DNA from: Plasmopara viticola
Taxonomy: Eukaryota; Oomycota; Peronosporomycetes; Peronosporales; Peronosporaceae
Reading direction: 5' to 3'
DNA length: 64,000 nucleotides
NCBI GenBank assembly: GCA_001695595.3
Contig: MBPM02000048.1
Span: 372,001-436,000 of the forward strand
Part shown: in pieces, positions 21,291 through 32,618 of the stretch
How the letters are laid out: the number at the start of each line of letters is the position of its first letter
How positions within the stretch are numbered: the first letter of the stretch is position 1
Notes under the pieces: generated by a model
What the model was told of the DNA's origin: nothing
Databases searched by the model: none
Seen by the model: the letters and a program-made list of their open reading frames with translations, nothing else
Translations under genes and position numbers: made by a program

Positions 21291-21960
21291 CGCTATAAGG
21301 TTCTTGCCGTTTTGCTTGGCCTTGTAGTCTTTACATTACGAAAGTATTTTGATGTCCGTAGTCTGTAACGTTTGATGTCCGTAGTCTGCAACGTGCATTT
21401 CATTGTACTTCCTTGTGTTTGCGCTTCACAGACCAAGTTTTGTAACTTTTCCAGTAGTGAAGTCAAAGCGACTTGCCTCACATCGTCTCGGTATAACTCA
21501 AGCATGACGGCTACAAGCTCACCTATAGGCTTGAGTGCATCTTGTCGCGCGCTTACTTGCAGATGCGTCAAGCCAATGCACAAGTGGGAATGTATGAGTG
21601 TGGCAAAGGAAACGACAAATCCGGAGAATACCCAGATCGCAGTATCGCGCCAAACACCTTCTTCGTCCTGCAGCGCAGGCAAAACTCGCATAAGCAGCAC
21701 TGATGCGTTGGTTCGCATATTATACGCTGTAATCTGCGTTGCCAGTTCTTTAATTCCCTACAGCGCACACTGGCACACGTATAGTAGTAGTAGACCGCCT
21801 GCTGTAGCATTTTAAAAGCGCTTGATGCTGGTGTGTCAGCTGCGCTACGTCTGCTTGACTGCTCTAGCAGGATGATGCGGCGCAATGTAATGCTTTCTTG
21901 CCTGACGTTGGATACGGGTGCGATGCGGCAGCCAATCTTGCGCTAGAGGTCCGCTGGCTT
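21291..21960 (-). pseudogene. Ipi1/TEX10-like relic, partner of copy F
   Basis: The minus-strand remnant reads RRIILLEQSSRRSAADTP, then RTNASVLLMRVLPALQDEEG with WRDTAI, and HLQVSARQDALKPIGELVAV. These are the clearest Ipi1/TEX10-like HEAT segments in the window. It is in at least two frames. The N-terminal start is near 21960, divergent from the effector leader at 22222. A 23-bp tandem duplication lies inside at 21349-21394. Confidence 0.6.
21349..21394 (+). repeat. 23-bp tandem duplication
   Basis: TTGATGTCCGTAGTCTGTAA-CGT occurs twice in direct succession, differing at one base. It adds a frameshift to the relic. Confidence 0.85.
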
Positions 21961-22149
21961 GTATTTAGCCTCACCGTATTTAATAGAACCAGTAATACGT
22001 TTGATTGACGACAGTAGAACACACAAGAAGCAGTTGAGGGCGTTGTCTACGTTCCTCGTGCACTGCGGCTCGCTGAGGCCGCAAAGAAAAAGATATTAGA
22101 ACAAAGCTTCCGACTACGAAGTGACGGTATGTTTGAAGCAACCATGAAT

Positions 22150-22158
22150 GATTGGCCG
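22150..22158 (+). promoter_or_regulatory. Conserved GATTGGCCG box, copy F
   Basis: Lies 72 bases before the copy F ATG, with GCATTACCAAACAAAGCAGG after it, at the same spacing as in copy C. Upstream, CACTGCGGCTCGCTGAGGCC near 22060 is also shared with copy C. Confidence 0.4.
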
Positions 22159-22221
22159 GTGAAGGCAGCATTACCAAACAAAGCAGGCAAACACCATCAG
22201 TAGGACCACGCCATCCATACC

Positions 22222-22580
22222 ATGCGCGGCGCATTCTACGTGACGACTGAGCTTTTCATCACGAACAGCATCCGATTAGCTGTCGAGGAACAACAACAAA
22301 CGTCCCACCATGATGATGCGGTAATGGGGAGTATAGATACCGAGTCATCGCCCGGCAAATTCCTTCGAGACAATCGTGAACAACACGAAGACTTGGGCCC
22401 CGGCGCGGTTGATGAAGAGCGCACGCCGGAAGCTTTCACGCGGACCATTGCAAACTCTCTTACTTTATTGAGCAAGGAGGCGCTGGATTCGATAAGGAAG
22501 GCTGCACATTTGTCCTTGGATCTAAATGCTCTACCGGAAGAGACTTTGACCAATGCGTTGGAGGCACACAGCATTGTACG
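22222..22580 (+). pseudogene. RxLR-like effector leader (copy F) joined to a CRN body
   Basis: Only the first 119 or so codons remain: signal peptide (MRGAFYVTTELFITNSIRLAV, with a glutamate in the hydrophobic core), KFLR, DEER and LSLDLNALPEE. Similarity to copy C stops sharply after GCATTGTACG at 22580, and Crinkler coding sequence begins at the next base. The two parts are out of phase: the effector frame hits TGA at 22603-22605. It is closest to copy C, and its promoter region is intact. As it stands it would make a 127-residue secreted peptide carrying the EAR-like segment but no nuclear signal or modules. Confidence 0.88.
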
Positions 22581-24084
22581 GAGCTGCAGCTGTTTTTGGC
22601 TATGACAGCGGCGGGCGCGTGGCTGTCCGACAACGAAGACCTGGACACGTTGTTTCAGAGCAAAATGAACACTTTATCGTATTTGCACATGCGTACGTCG
22701 TGGAAACTAAGCAAGTTGAACCATTTCGGGCCTGGTGTTTCGCTAGGAGAGGATGTAGTTCACGTGCTAGTGGTTGTTCCGGAGCAAGAAACCTCGGCTC
22801 CAGTTGCCTCCGAAAACGGTGTTTTCAATTACTGCTGTGACCCGTTCTTTTTACAATTTCCGACAGTTGACCAAGGTGGTGATTGGCTCGAGTTTTCTTC
22901 GTTGCTACCGCTAACGAGACGTCAGGCGCTCTACATTCGCTCTTCGTACCAAGTGATCGCCGACCAAGCGCTGTTGAATCGAGTTGTGGACGTGGTCAAG
23001 TATGCTGTCGTCACGGGCACGCCTGGGGTTGGAAAGGCGGTATTCGTTTGCTATGTCATGTGGAGATTGATCAAGGAAAAGAAGCGCGTGCTGCTTTTTG
23101 TCAACAATGGGCTCTTTAACTTCGATGGATCGGCGATGCTGAACTGTCTGGCGCTGCCAAGCAAGTTTACCGTACAGTTTTGGTCGCTTGACGTGTCGTG
23201 CCTTGTGGAATCGATGGACCCAACAAGTATCCCTGGGCTTCCTTCCGGCTTTGCTCAGTTTTTCTCGCAAGCACACCGCGACGAGACTGCATCGGTGAGT
23301 TTAAGAAGCAGTCTCCTACTGCCGATGTTTGCTACATGCCACTGTAATCGAAAGAAGAACTGGCGACAATTGCTCTCAAGAATCCACATGCAGCATCTGT
23401 GTGGAAGAATCGACTTGGTTGCTTGGGTGATGTACCTCCCTTGGTTCTGCAAGACATTGAAGCAAACCCACAAGCTTTGCTGATGTCCGCATGCAGCAGT
23501 TGTTCTCTCGATGATTGCATTGTGCTGGTGTCCATAGACTCTGGAATTAACTCGAAGACCAAAGTCGTTCAGACTTTGATCCACATCCACAGCCAAGAAC
23601 CGTATCGAAAGTACGAAGTCGTCTATGCATCAGATTTGGCGATGCAGTTGATTGTTCGAACAAAGTGGCAAATTGGCCGCGCGAAGTTGCAAAGGCTGCT
23701 CGATTCGTCAGATGGAAACCCGCTAGCACAATCACTGTGTGGATACATCTTTGACTTTTATTGTATGGCTTGGCTGGAGCAGGGTGGAACTTTTGTGTAT
23801 TGAGAGCTGTTTTCTGGAAGGAGGAAACGCACTCCAGCTGATGGTACAATCGACTTTCCACGGTCATCGCAGCCTCGGCAAGTAGCGGAGCGGGTTGAAG
23901 TTGGTCAACATGCAAATCAGCTGTACGTACCTCAGACATCGAACTATACTGCTATTGATGCGTGGATCCGCAGTTCAGTGGATTCCAGATGACTGTGGGA
24001 AAAACGCATGGCAACATTAAGGGCGGGTCGGCTGATGATTTGGCGAAACTGGGTCCGAATGGAAATCGACTCTTCTTTTTGCTC
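22581..24084 (+). pseudogene. Crinkler (CRN) effector body with P-loop, broken
   Basis: Begins exactly within the CRN LxLFLAK region: ELQLFLAM (K changed to M), then GAWLSDNEDLD and WKLSKLNHFGPG. The N-terminal domain ends at VHVLVVVPEQ, the usual HVLVxxP boundary. A downstream NTPase-like part follows with Walker A GTPGVGKAVF and KKRVLLFVNNG. Frameshift near 23290; TAA inside CYMPL-SKEELA near 23345; TGA at 23801-23803; another one-base loss near 23970. After these, DDCIVLVSIDSG, QPRQVAERVEVG, SNYTAIDAW and DDLAKLGPNGNRLFFLL follow in order. The family's own N-terminal ubiquitin-like start is missing, replaced by the effector leader. CRN proteins act in the host nucleus; this copy is dead. 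Confidence 0.88.
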
Positions 24085-24370
24085 TGCACAAAATTTAGGC
24101 CGTTTTCCGAAATCCCACCAAAAAAGGAAAGATTATTCTTTTTGACCAGTTGCCATGCTGCCAGCATCATCATAGTTTTGGTAAATGTTTGACTTTGCCA
24201 AGAGGCGAAGTCAGGTCCGCAGAAAAGTTGACAGAGAAGAAGACGTAGTGGAACAATGTAACTTAAATAAAAAATCGTCTTAAGAAGTACTTGACCCATC
24301 TGAAGTACTCGGGCCTTCTGCAAGAAGCTGCATGACATCCTCATCTTCGGCGTGTTGCTGGTCCGCTGTA
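24085..24370 (-). pseudogene. Ipi1/TEX10-like relic, 3' half (split by gypsy)
   Basis: The minus strand reads GPDFASWQSQTFTKTMMMLA and AWQLVKKNN, matching the 3' ends of the relics at 37880 and 58390. It stops at the gypsy LTR at 24371. The other half continues beyond the element at 30983-31683. The CRN relic abuts it tail to tail. Confidence 0.55.
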
Positions 24371-24784
24371 TATGACGTAACCGTCGTCACCGTCAATTTG
24401 TCGGTAACGGCTTTGATACATTATAACAAAACTATCTCCACAATACACATGCATTGGTTTACTAACCATAGACTGTACAATTTCTAAGCAGAAGATAATT
24501 CCAGATATCCTATGATCATTGGAAACCAAGAAAACTTACTGACTGAAAGTACTATAGGATGTGTAAACAGCCAGGTGGAATAAAGAAGAATGATAGCTTC
24601 TATGATGGTAGCAGTAGATGGCTGAAAGCCACCAGTTAGGCTGTAGCAAGAGAATAAGTAGTGATAGCTCTTCATTTAATTTCACTTCTAAATTTCCTTT
24701 GAGCAGCAAACACTTTTCCGAATTCTATGACATCGCCTCTTCCGACAGCTGACTTTAATTAGCTTCCTCCACGACTGTGTTACA
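24371..24784 (+). repeat. 5' LTR of the gypsy element
   Basis: Starts TATGACGTAACCGTCGTCACC (in part) and ends TGTGTTACA. It aligns with 30563-30982 and with the lone LTR at 39638-40074. Shared landmarks are ATAGGATGTGTAA.CAGCCAGG and GCAGTAGAT.GCTGA.AGCC. Confidence 0.8.
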
Positions 24785-25153
24785 TAGTCGCTTTTGTCGT
24801 GTCAAGCTCAAAAGTTCAAGGCAAGGGTGCTCGTGGTCACATAGTAAGAAGCGAGTCGTCCTGTGATTATTGGCACGAGCCACATAGTGAAATGTACTAG
24901 GCTACAAGGTGCAGCACGAATTTAACGTCCAGTGATTGGTTAGTGTGGTTGCACGCTAGTTTGGAACATACGTCTGGAACTCTTTCAGGTGGTCTGCGGT
25001 TTTGTGCTTTTGTCTCCTGGTGAATCCCTGTCCCGCTTCTAAAAACACGGAGAATAACTTACAGATAAGTTACCCACTCGGCCTTGCTTGATCTACATTC
25101 AATACTACTGAGCTGTTTCGTTTAACTTCGTTGTAAAGGATAAAGAAAGCCTC

Positions 25154-27080
25154 ATGAGCACACGAGCCCACTCACCAATACCACTGGGCTCCCAACAAGC
25201 CGTAACAAGGAGCTCGACGAGCTGCAAATTCGTAGACATCAACAGTGAAGCAGCTGAAGCATGTCCAGCTTATTCGAAACGAAATAAAAGATTGTAAGAT
25301 TTCAGGAAACAGGTAACAGGAATTCCCAAAAATCTAAAGCGCCGTATGCAGCAAACCCAAGCTCTCTTGGAAGGTTCATCCGAGCACTTTATCAATTTAT
25401 TCAAAAAGCGTAGACTGTTTTATCAATTTCAGTTTATTTTTGAGGTTTTATAAAGTCTGGTAGATTTTACAAAGAGCGCTGAGAAGTTCAGCAAGTATGG
25501 CTCAACAATAAGGCCTTGCGGCCGAGCGCTTACCTTCAAATCTAAGACCTCGTAAACAGTGCCGAATAAGTGCTCTCGACGATAACGAAACTTTACGGCC
25601 AACGTCGCGCTCATGATCACGAGCGCCGACTCCGCAAGATGCGGCAGGTGTCAATAATCAACTGTTCAAGCTAATGTAGCTTCCTCTGCAGGGAAAGGAC
25701 AAGACACACTGTTCGTGCAGCAATTACTGTTATATCTCACTCAGCAACATCATCAATATCGAGCTGAAATACTAGGCCTAATGAACAGACTAATGAGCGC
25801 TTCGACTTCTCGCTGCATCAAGAGGCAAATCTAAGAAAAACGGTCCTCCTGCTTATAGTAAAAATGCTTGAGAATTCCCACGTAGACAGTTGAAACAAAT
25901 TAAAAGTCTCAGTAATCGCACATTTCGACCAGCAAATAAGAGCTTGATAAATTAATGGCTGACATTAACAGGAATAGGCGGGTCATACAACTCGCGCATT
26001 ATTTTAGTACAAAAGAAATGGCGTAAGTTAGCCCTTTGTAAGCAATACTTCCTACCCTTTAAGGAACGATGACAATTATGTGCGGACTTGAATTATACAC
26101 GTCAAGTCTGATACCAGAAGAGACCTACGCTTCAGTTTTTGCAGCAGAATTTGTCTTTCCTTGGATGATATCATCAAAAAAGTGCACAAATTGATCTAGC
26201 GTTGCCAGCATTAAATGACAAACTGTAGGGGCTGCATCAGTAACTGCAAGTCTTTTGATCCTCGACTTGACCTTCATTATTCGCAACAACCGAGATATGC
26301 ATTGCCTACTGAGTATTTATCTTTGGTTGCGCAGGGCGCTGTCAATTATATAATTTTTTCCGGTCACGTTATTAAATTGGTAACGAGTAGAGTTTGTTCC
26401 GTGATGGCTTTACTACACACTCTCAAAAGGCACAGTGAACACCTTGTTAACAACAGAGTCGTTACACTTTGTGACGCTATTCTCATGTAATCTAGGCAAA
26501 TCCAAACTGAATTGGTACCGTGCCTTTGCCGCCAAGTCCGAGCACATGAGCGTGCACAAGACGCGAGCAATATTTGAAACTCAATTGCGCACGCACTTTA
26601 GGCATAAATTTTTTGAGTATGACCTTTGAGAGCGGATGGTTTGCCTGAAACCTAGGGAAACTATCTATGAATACGTCTCTAACTTTTAGGACTAAATGTC
26701 TTAAACTGAATTAGAAATCGGTGAATTGAAAAGTTGGTTCTTTTTCCAGAATGAATTTTGAGAAGAAATCGCAAAGACGATCATAAAGAGAGAGTCCGAT
26801 CTTTCTTCACGAGTCCACTTGAGTTGTCTCCAATTTTGAGATTGCCCATTACTCGGGCAGGACAAATCGTATATCCACTAAGTCTTTCAAGACACTGTCT
26901 GCAGAATCAGGCTATCGTGCAAACAAGACACGACCTTAAAAAACTTAAGCGTATTGGAAAGAGAAAAAAACATGAGCGGTGATTTGGATTTAATTGGCAA
27001 CATATAACCGCTGTGGCGTTGTCGCCCACATATCGCCGCGATGTACCGCTCCTAAACGCAAGATAGCAAATCGTTATACT
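25154..27080 (+). pseudogene. Gypsy gag relic
   Basis: Starts MSTRAHSPIPLGSQQAVTRS at 25154. After many breaks it contains the gag core WYRAFAAKSEHMSVHKTRA, FRHKFFEYDL and YEYVSNF at 26510-26680. Near 27000 a degraded zinc knuckle reads RCGVVAHISPRC. Stops occur throughout. Confidence 0.7.
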
Positions 27081-30000
27081 AGAGGTTTACGATATGCTAT
27101 ATTCGAAGCAGAACCAAAAGCTTATAAAAATGTTGGTCAAGAGAGGGGCGTCACCGTCTTCATCGACAGTGGATGAAGTCTTAACAGCGTTTCCGAAGAC
27201 TTGGTTAAGTGATTTGAGCTCGAAGTAATCAAGCGTGAGATGATGCAAGTAGACCTTGGTTTCGAGTAGGTTGATCACCGCCCCCGAAGAACGGTGCACG
27301 TGGACTTGGAGGTATCTGGATTTTTCATTACATCGTGAACGCTCCAAGTCATGCCTTTACCCGAAAGTAAGAATGTTACCATTGGTATGTTGTGGCTGAG
27401 TGAGCAAAATCTAGATGCTAACAAGTCGCATGTTTCCTCGCATCAACCACGCGGCAATTCGACTAAAACTGCATAGTCAACGTCCGTTTGGATGGACCAC
27501 TGGACAACGCAAGGCTTCAATCCATCAGAGGCGCAATCTTTTCGATTACTATCAGCAACAACGCCTCCATGGTCGTCAAGAATGGCACAACGAATTCATT
27601 CTCATTCGTGTTTTAGAGTATTGCGTGACGTCAAAGTAAGTGAAGCTGGCTTTGTCGTCAACCCCCATGATCCTGAAAAGGCTGAGTATCTAGAACACTC
27701 CGGCGTATTTAACGCTACGCAAGTATGCGAACACAGTATTTCGCACGAAGCTGCTAAGCAAGGCACCTCAGTAAGGGAAGGAATTGAGCACAAAACTTTG
27801 CTCATGCTAGAGTCCTGAAAAGTGCAGGACAATCCAAGAATGAACCAAAGAGATAATTCAACCAGGCATTCTTCGACTAAGTACGTCTGCCTTTTCGGCA
27901 CCAGTGTTTTGTGTCAAGACGCCTGTAGGCTGACGCATTGTGCACGATTATCGTCATCTCAATCTAGCGACGATCTTGACTGCGATACCAGTGCCGCGTA
28001 AGGAAGACACCTTTGACGCCACGACCGAAAGTCGTTGGTTTTCGTTCATGAACCTACTTTAAAGCTACTTTCAGATTTAATTGCGTGAATCGGAAATATC
28101 ATTAACCATTTTTAGTCCCGAAGGTCTATTTATATTACTTGTCATTCCCATGGGACCGAGCAGAAGTCCGGGTACATTTTACCGACTTCTGCAGAGAGTC
28201 TTTCGGGATTTCAGAGATGTGATGAGATTTATCTTGTGACGACATCTACGTGTTCACACAAAGATGTCTCAAACTACGTAACGGCTTTGAACCGTGTACT
28301 CAAACGGTGTGCTGAATAGCAACCTTACATCAAGTTGCCAAAGGGCCAGTTCTGCGTGGAAAAGTTTTCATGCCTAGGAGACTTGTCGGACGAATAGGCG
28401 TCCAAATGAATCCCGACAAGATTAAAATCATCGCATAATGATCTATGCCTAAGACAAAGAAGCAAATAAATTGCTGTAGTCTATGTTTCGAGGTTTTACA
28501 AAGAATTTGCACAATTTGCAGGACCATTCCACGATAGTATTAAAAAAATGTGCTCGATAAGCGATCGAGCTCTCGAGCGATCAACTACACTGCTCTACCA
28601 AACTCAAGCGTCGCTTGACCCTTTCACCCGTTTTGAAGTCTTTTAAACTTTTCGAGCCCATTTGGTATACGGATGGACGCCTTTAAATTTGCGATAGGGA
28701 GAATCCTGTTATAAAAGAAGGGAGAGCAAGAGTATCCAATTGCTTTACTGGTTGAAAGATGACGCCAGCACCTTGTACGTGAAAAGGAGTACTTGCAATT
28801 ATGCATGCGCTAAACGCATGGCGTGTGTATCTTCTCGATCAACCTTCCGCGGTCGAAACGGATCACAAACGTATTAAGATGATCCTTACAGCAGAAGACT
28901 ACAAATCGCAGAGTGGCTCGATGGTATAATGAGCTTGCCGCGTTTCAGCCTTTGTTCAGGTGAGTTCCTGGTGAAATTGACACCGTGGCTGATGCACTGT
29001 CACGCAATCCGGAACTCTGGAGTAAAGCTGTCCAAATTGGTTCACAAGAGCTTTTGGCAGTGGCTAAGAACCACAAGATCGTGGCGAAATCAGGACGAAC
29101 AAGGTTACAATTGCTCAATAACAATATATGCGTGGACTAAAGACATACAGTACATAATCAAGAAGCTGAAAAAAGGAGATGATGTGGCAAAGTTCTCACT
29201 GCAGATCGGTAATTTGTATTACCAAACTGATAAAGATGAAACGCCACGACTGTATATTCTGGACGACAAAGATCTTAAACATCGCCTCATCTGTGAGAAT
29301 CATATATACGTATCGGCAGGCCATCCAGGATTTTGAAAGACGTATCTGTGGGTCAAAAGTACTAGTGGCCAAAGATGACGAGTTTATTTACCGCTATGTG
29401 AACACATGCGAAATGTGTCAGCGCAACAAGGCAAGGCAGACAATACCGCCAGAAGTACTTCAGTCCTTGGATATTCCAAGACGCAGATGGGTCAACATTT
29501 GAATGGACTTCATCGTGTCTCTACAAGAGACCAAAAGTGGCTTCACTTCCGTTATTTTGATTGTTGATCTCTTAACAAAAAGAACCTTGTTACCGCGACG
29601 AAGACAACGAACGATAGTGCAGGAATTGCAAACTTTTTTATGAAATAATTTATGAAGGACCATGGCATACCTAAAAATCATTGCATCCGACCGAGACACC
29701 AAATTTATATCCAAGTTATGGCAAGCAAGCGTGTCAGCTGCGGGAATGCAACACAATTCGGCTTTGGGTTTTAGGCCGCAAATGGATGGACAAATCGAAA
29801 GAACTAAACGCTTTATTAGAGATTTCCTCCGAGGTGTCGTCAACCCTGCACAGAATGACAGTGATGACTTTTTGCATTCGGCTAAGATAATCGACGCGTA
29901 CACTCTACAATTGGAATGTCACCGTTCTAAGCAGCTCTTAGATATGTTCCTTATATACCGGTTGATGTGGCATCAGATCCAGAATTACTTAAATCGAAAA

Positions 30001-30515
30001 AATCAATACAAGAGTTCCTACTACATCAAAATGCTACTCAAGGTCGCACAGGACTGGATGAGCGAAGTCCAAAGCGCATAAAGTACTATCAGGACAAAAT
30101 AGACTTGTCCAAGACTTCCAAATTGGCGACATGATGCTTTCGGACGGCAAGAATTTGGGTGTCCTTCACAAGAGTTTTACTCAGTTAATGAAACTCGCGC
30201 CAAGATATATTGACCCATTCCCGATCGTAAAAGAATTTCGCAAGATTCCTATGATTTAGGATTATCGAGCTGCAACCAGTGTTTTACACTTCACTATTAA
30301 AGCCACATCGCAAGGACCCCAAGCATCGGCAAAAGATGGTTAAGGTCATGTTGGCCGATGGCTCCGAGAAACACATCGTCGAAGCCGTAATTAATCACCG
30401 TATGTGTATGTCACAAGTGTGGTGGCCTTGTGAAGCCAAGAAGGAAGGCACTTGGGAGCCCGTAAAAATTCTAATGCAATATCCGATCTCATCGACCTCG
30501 ACTGAAAATCCATAA
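27081..30515 (+). pseudogene. Gypsy pol relic
   Basis: The protease shows VFIDSG at 27158-27175. An RT segment at about 27930-28430 reads VHDYRHLNLATILTAIPVP. The RNase H region is near 28640-28920. Integrase at about 29280-30080 has VSAGHPGF, YVNTCEMCQRNKAR, then MDFIVSL, ASDRDTKFIS and QIERTKR around the D, D and E positions. The end at 30330-30515 resembles a chromodomain (EAVINHR, GTWEPVKILM), suggesting a chromovirus. Numerous stops and frameshifts make it non-functional. Confidence 0.8.
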
Positions 30516-30562
30516 AGATGAGCCCTACCTTTCAAATTAGGCATAATCTTGGAGGGAGGTCA

Positions 30563-30982
30563 TGTGACGTAACTATAGTCACCGGCGTTTTTGCTGTTAA
30601 TGGCTGTAACACTTTATGATAAAACATTCTAAAATACCTGTAGGAAAAGGCGATAATACAGTCTCCGACAGAAAGGCAGCTCTAGATGTCTCATAATCAT
30701 TGGGAACCAAGGGATCTTTTTGGCTTTAAGTAATATAGGATGTGTAACCAGCCAGGTAGGATAAAGAATAATAATAGCTTTTAGGACGGCAGCAGTAGAT
30801 AGCTGAGAGCCACCACATAGGCTGCACAAAAAAAAACAAGTAGTGAGCGCTCTTCATTTTCAATCACTTCCCAATTTGCTCTAAGCAACAAACAATCCTT
30901 TTCTTTCTACGACTTCTACTAGCCCGCTCCTCAGCCTTATCCAGCGGCCGACATTAATCAGCATCCTTTGCGACTGCTTACA
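30563..30982 (+). repeat. 3' LTR of the gypsy element
   Basis: Starts TGTGACGTAACTATAGTCACC (in part) and ends TGCTTACA. Preceded by a polypurine tract at 30551-30559. Confidence 0.8.
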
Positions 30983-31683
30983 CTCTTTGCATCACCTCCT
31001 CGTTTTGAATGTGATGGCGTCTGGATGCTCCTTTTACACTTGGAGTCCGTATGAGTGCCAGACGCACGCGCAATCGGCGAGCCAGGATAGTATCTAGGTC
31101 CTAATTCTCTAGAAGTTTGTCGAAAATGTTGGGAAATAAGATCGACTCGCCAAATTTTAAAGTCGAAAAACACATGCCAACCATTGACCGCTATTCCTCG
31201 CGATTTCGATAACCACTCCTTTCTCCTCCATAAAGGACATTGCGGTTTAATAAGTCATGATCTGAAGACACGACCTTTCAAAATTTGGTTCCATCTCCAC
31301 AGGAATTTTTAGCGTTGGACTTCGCTGTCGAACGTAGCCAGAGCGGACAACACGCACGTGGGATACAGCAGTGTGTTTCATGCATTCCATCGCGCGCTTC
31401 GCATCTTGCTAATGTCGGCGCCAGAACTTTTGATGGCAAAAAGTCCAAGTTCATCGCAATAAAAAATGGACACAGGTGATCAACAAGCTGCTGGTGCTCA
31501 CGCTGTTGAATGGCAACCAAGGCAAACAATCTACGTCGACCCGACTCCATATGATTATGATCCATCAGCACAACAGACCGCCCACTAAATGACCATGACA
31601 GACTTAAATTTGCATACGACGTAAAAAGAGTCACCGCGTCCAGTATGATCCTTCGTTCGGTAGCCGTCTTTTCAAAGTGATGG
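30983..31683 (-). pseudogene. Ipi1/TEX10-like relic, middle part (split by gypsy)
   Basis: Aligned to 58600-59750 and 15740-16480: shared landmarks are GGAGTCCGTATGAGTGCCA, GACTCGCCAA and GTAGCCGTCTTTTCAAA. It is the continuation of 24085-24370 beyond the gypsy element. Its 5' side is cut at 31684 by the copia LTR. Short open pieces such as 31278-31634 are not conserved frames. Confidence 0.5.
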
Positions 31684-31786
31684 TGTTGAGTAAAAAGAGA
31701 AAACTAAAGTGAACATATATATCCAAACCAATGAACGGCTACCATTATGTATCTGCTTACTGTGACGTCACGGTGTAATTCCAACA
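31684..31786 (-). repeat. Copia 3' LTR, about 103 bp
   Basis: On the minus strand it starts TGTTGGAATTACACC and ends CTCAACA, giving TGTTG...CAACA ends. It is short for a copia LTR. No second LTR is present. Confidence 0.6.
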
Positions 31787-32270
31787 CTCCCACTCACCAC
31801 TAATGTTGTGTGTGCTTTGTTGCTGACATGGTCTTCTTTCCGGAGAATTCGCGCAGATACTCTAGCATCTTTGTTCCAAGTCCCGTCGTCAGCATATCTG
31901 CAAGCTGACTCTTCGTGTGGATATAGTCAATTTTAACATTCCTTCTTGCACGTTCTCACGAATAAAGTGAAGCTTGATGTCCATATGCTTCGTTCTAGCA
32001 TGGTTTCCAGCGTTATTGGCAAGTGCGATAGCACATTGGTTGTCTCCCCAGACCTGTGTTCCTTCAACTTGCTATTGACCTATGTCCTTTAGCCCGCGTC
32101 CAAAGAACTGCTTGCGTGCAAGAACTGAGAGCCATTTATTCAGCTTCCGCAGAGCACAGCGCAACTGTCCGCTGGTACTTCAAATTTATACCACTGGTGC
32201 GCTCGCAATCATGACCATAACTCCCAAGACCGAGCGTCTGCCATCCGTGTTGCTGCCCGATCTGCATCCG

Positions 32271-32331
32271 AATATGCTTCAACCGCAAGGCTTCCACTTC
32301 CTCGGTGGAAGCCTTGCGGTTAAAGCATATT
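32271..32331. repeat. 27-nt inverted repeat, 7-nt loop (hairpin 1)
   Basis: Arms 32271-32297 and 32305-32331 are complementary at 26 of 27 positions around the loop TTCCTCG. It lies inside the copia RNase H relic, where both arms replace expected coding, giving NRKAST and EALRLKHI. Confidence 0.95.
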
Positions 32332-32618
32332 TGGACGATACCAATCTGACGCGTAGTCTTCAGATACCGTACTACTTGAATTGCTGCGCTCCAATGTTGA
32401 AGTCCCGGGCTCTCCAGAAAACGTGATAGCTGTGTCACAACATAAGCAATATTTGGACGAGTGAATGTCGTTAAGTACAGCAAGCTTCCAATCAAGGAGC
32501 GACAGGGCTTTAACCGCATTGTCGACTGTCTTTGACAACAACTTCAATCCAGATACGCATGAGCAATCAACGCTCTTGGCATCTTGTTGACCAAATCGCT
32601 TGACCACGTCGTCAATGT

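Larger units (their letters stand above)
24371..30982 (+). mobile_element. Ty3/gypsy retrotransposon, decayed, with both LTRs
   Basis: Two related LTRs, 24371-24784 and 30563-30982, enclose a 5.8-kb internal region with gag, protease, RT, RNase H, integrase and chromodomain-like pieces in that order. A purine-rich tract (GGAGGGAGG) precedes the 3' LTR. The LTRs differ at many positions, so the insertion is old. It interrupts an Ipi1/TEX10-like relic: the halves on each side align to adjacent parts of the relic at 58160-61108. No short target duplication could be recognised. Confidence 0.85.
31684..32618 (-). mobile_element. Ty1/copia remnant, 3' end
   Basis: A minus-strand copia tail with its 3' LTR (31684-31786), preceded by a purine tract (GTGGTGAGTGGGAG, complement of 31788-31801). 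The RT/RNase H segment reads YIDDVVKRFGQQDAK, RSLIGSLLYLTTFTRP, then RFLESPGLQHWSAAI and VWGDNQCAIALANNAGNHAR and TKHMDIKLHFIREN. The 5' three quarters are missing: at about 32618 the sequence changes to the 3' flank of effector copy E. A long hairpin interrupts its coding at 32271-32331. Confidence 0.82.

Noticed and set aside
22596..23483. Stand-alone 295-residue protein
   Set aside because: It is the middle of the CRN body. The true CRN frame shifts near 23290, so its last 60 residues are out-of-frame noise.
24371..30982. 4-6 bp target duplication for the gypsy element
   Set aside because: Bases flanking the two LTRs do not match; mutation or wrong end choice could explain it, so none is claimed.
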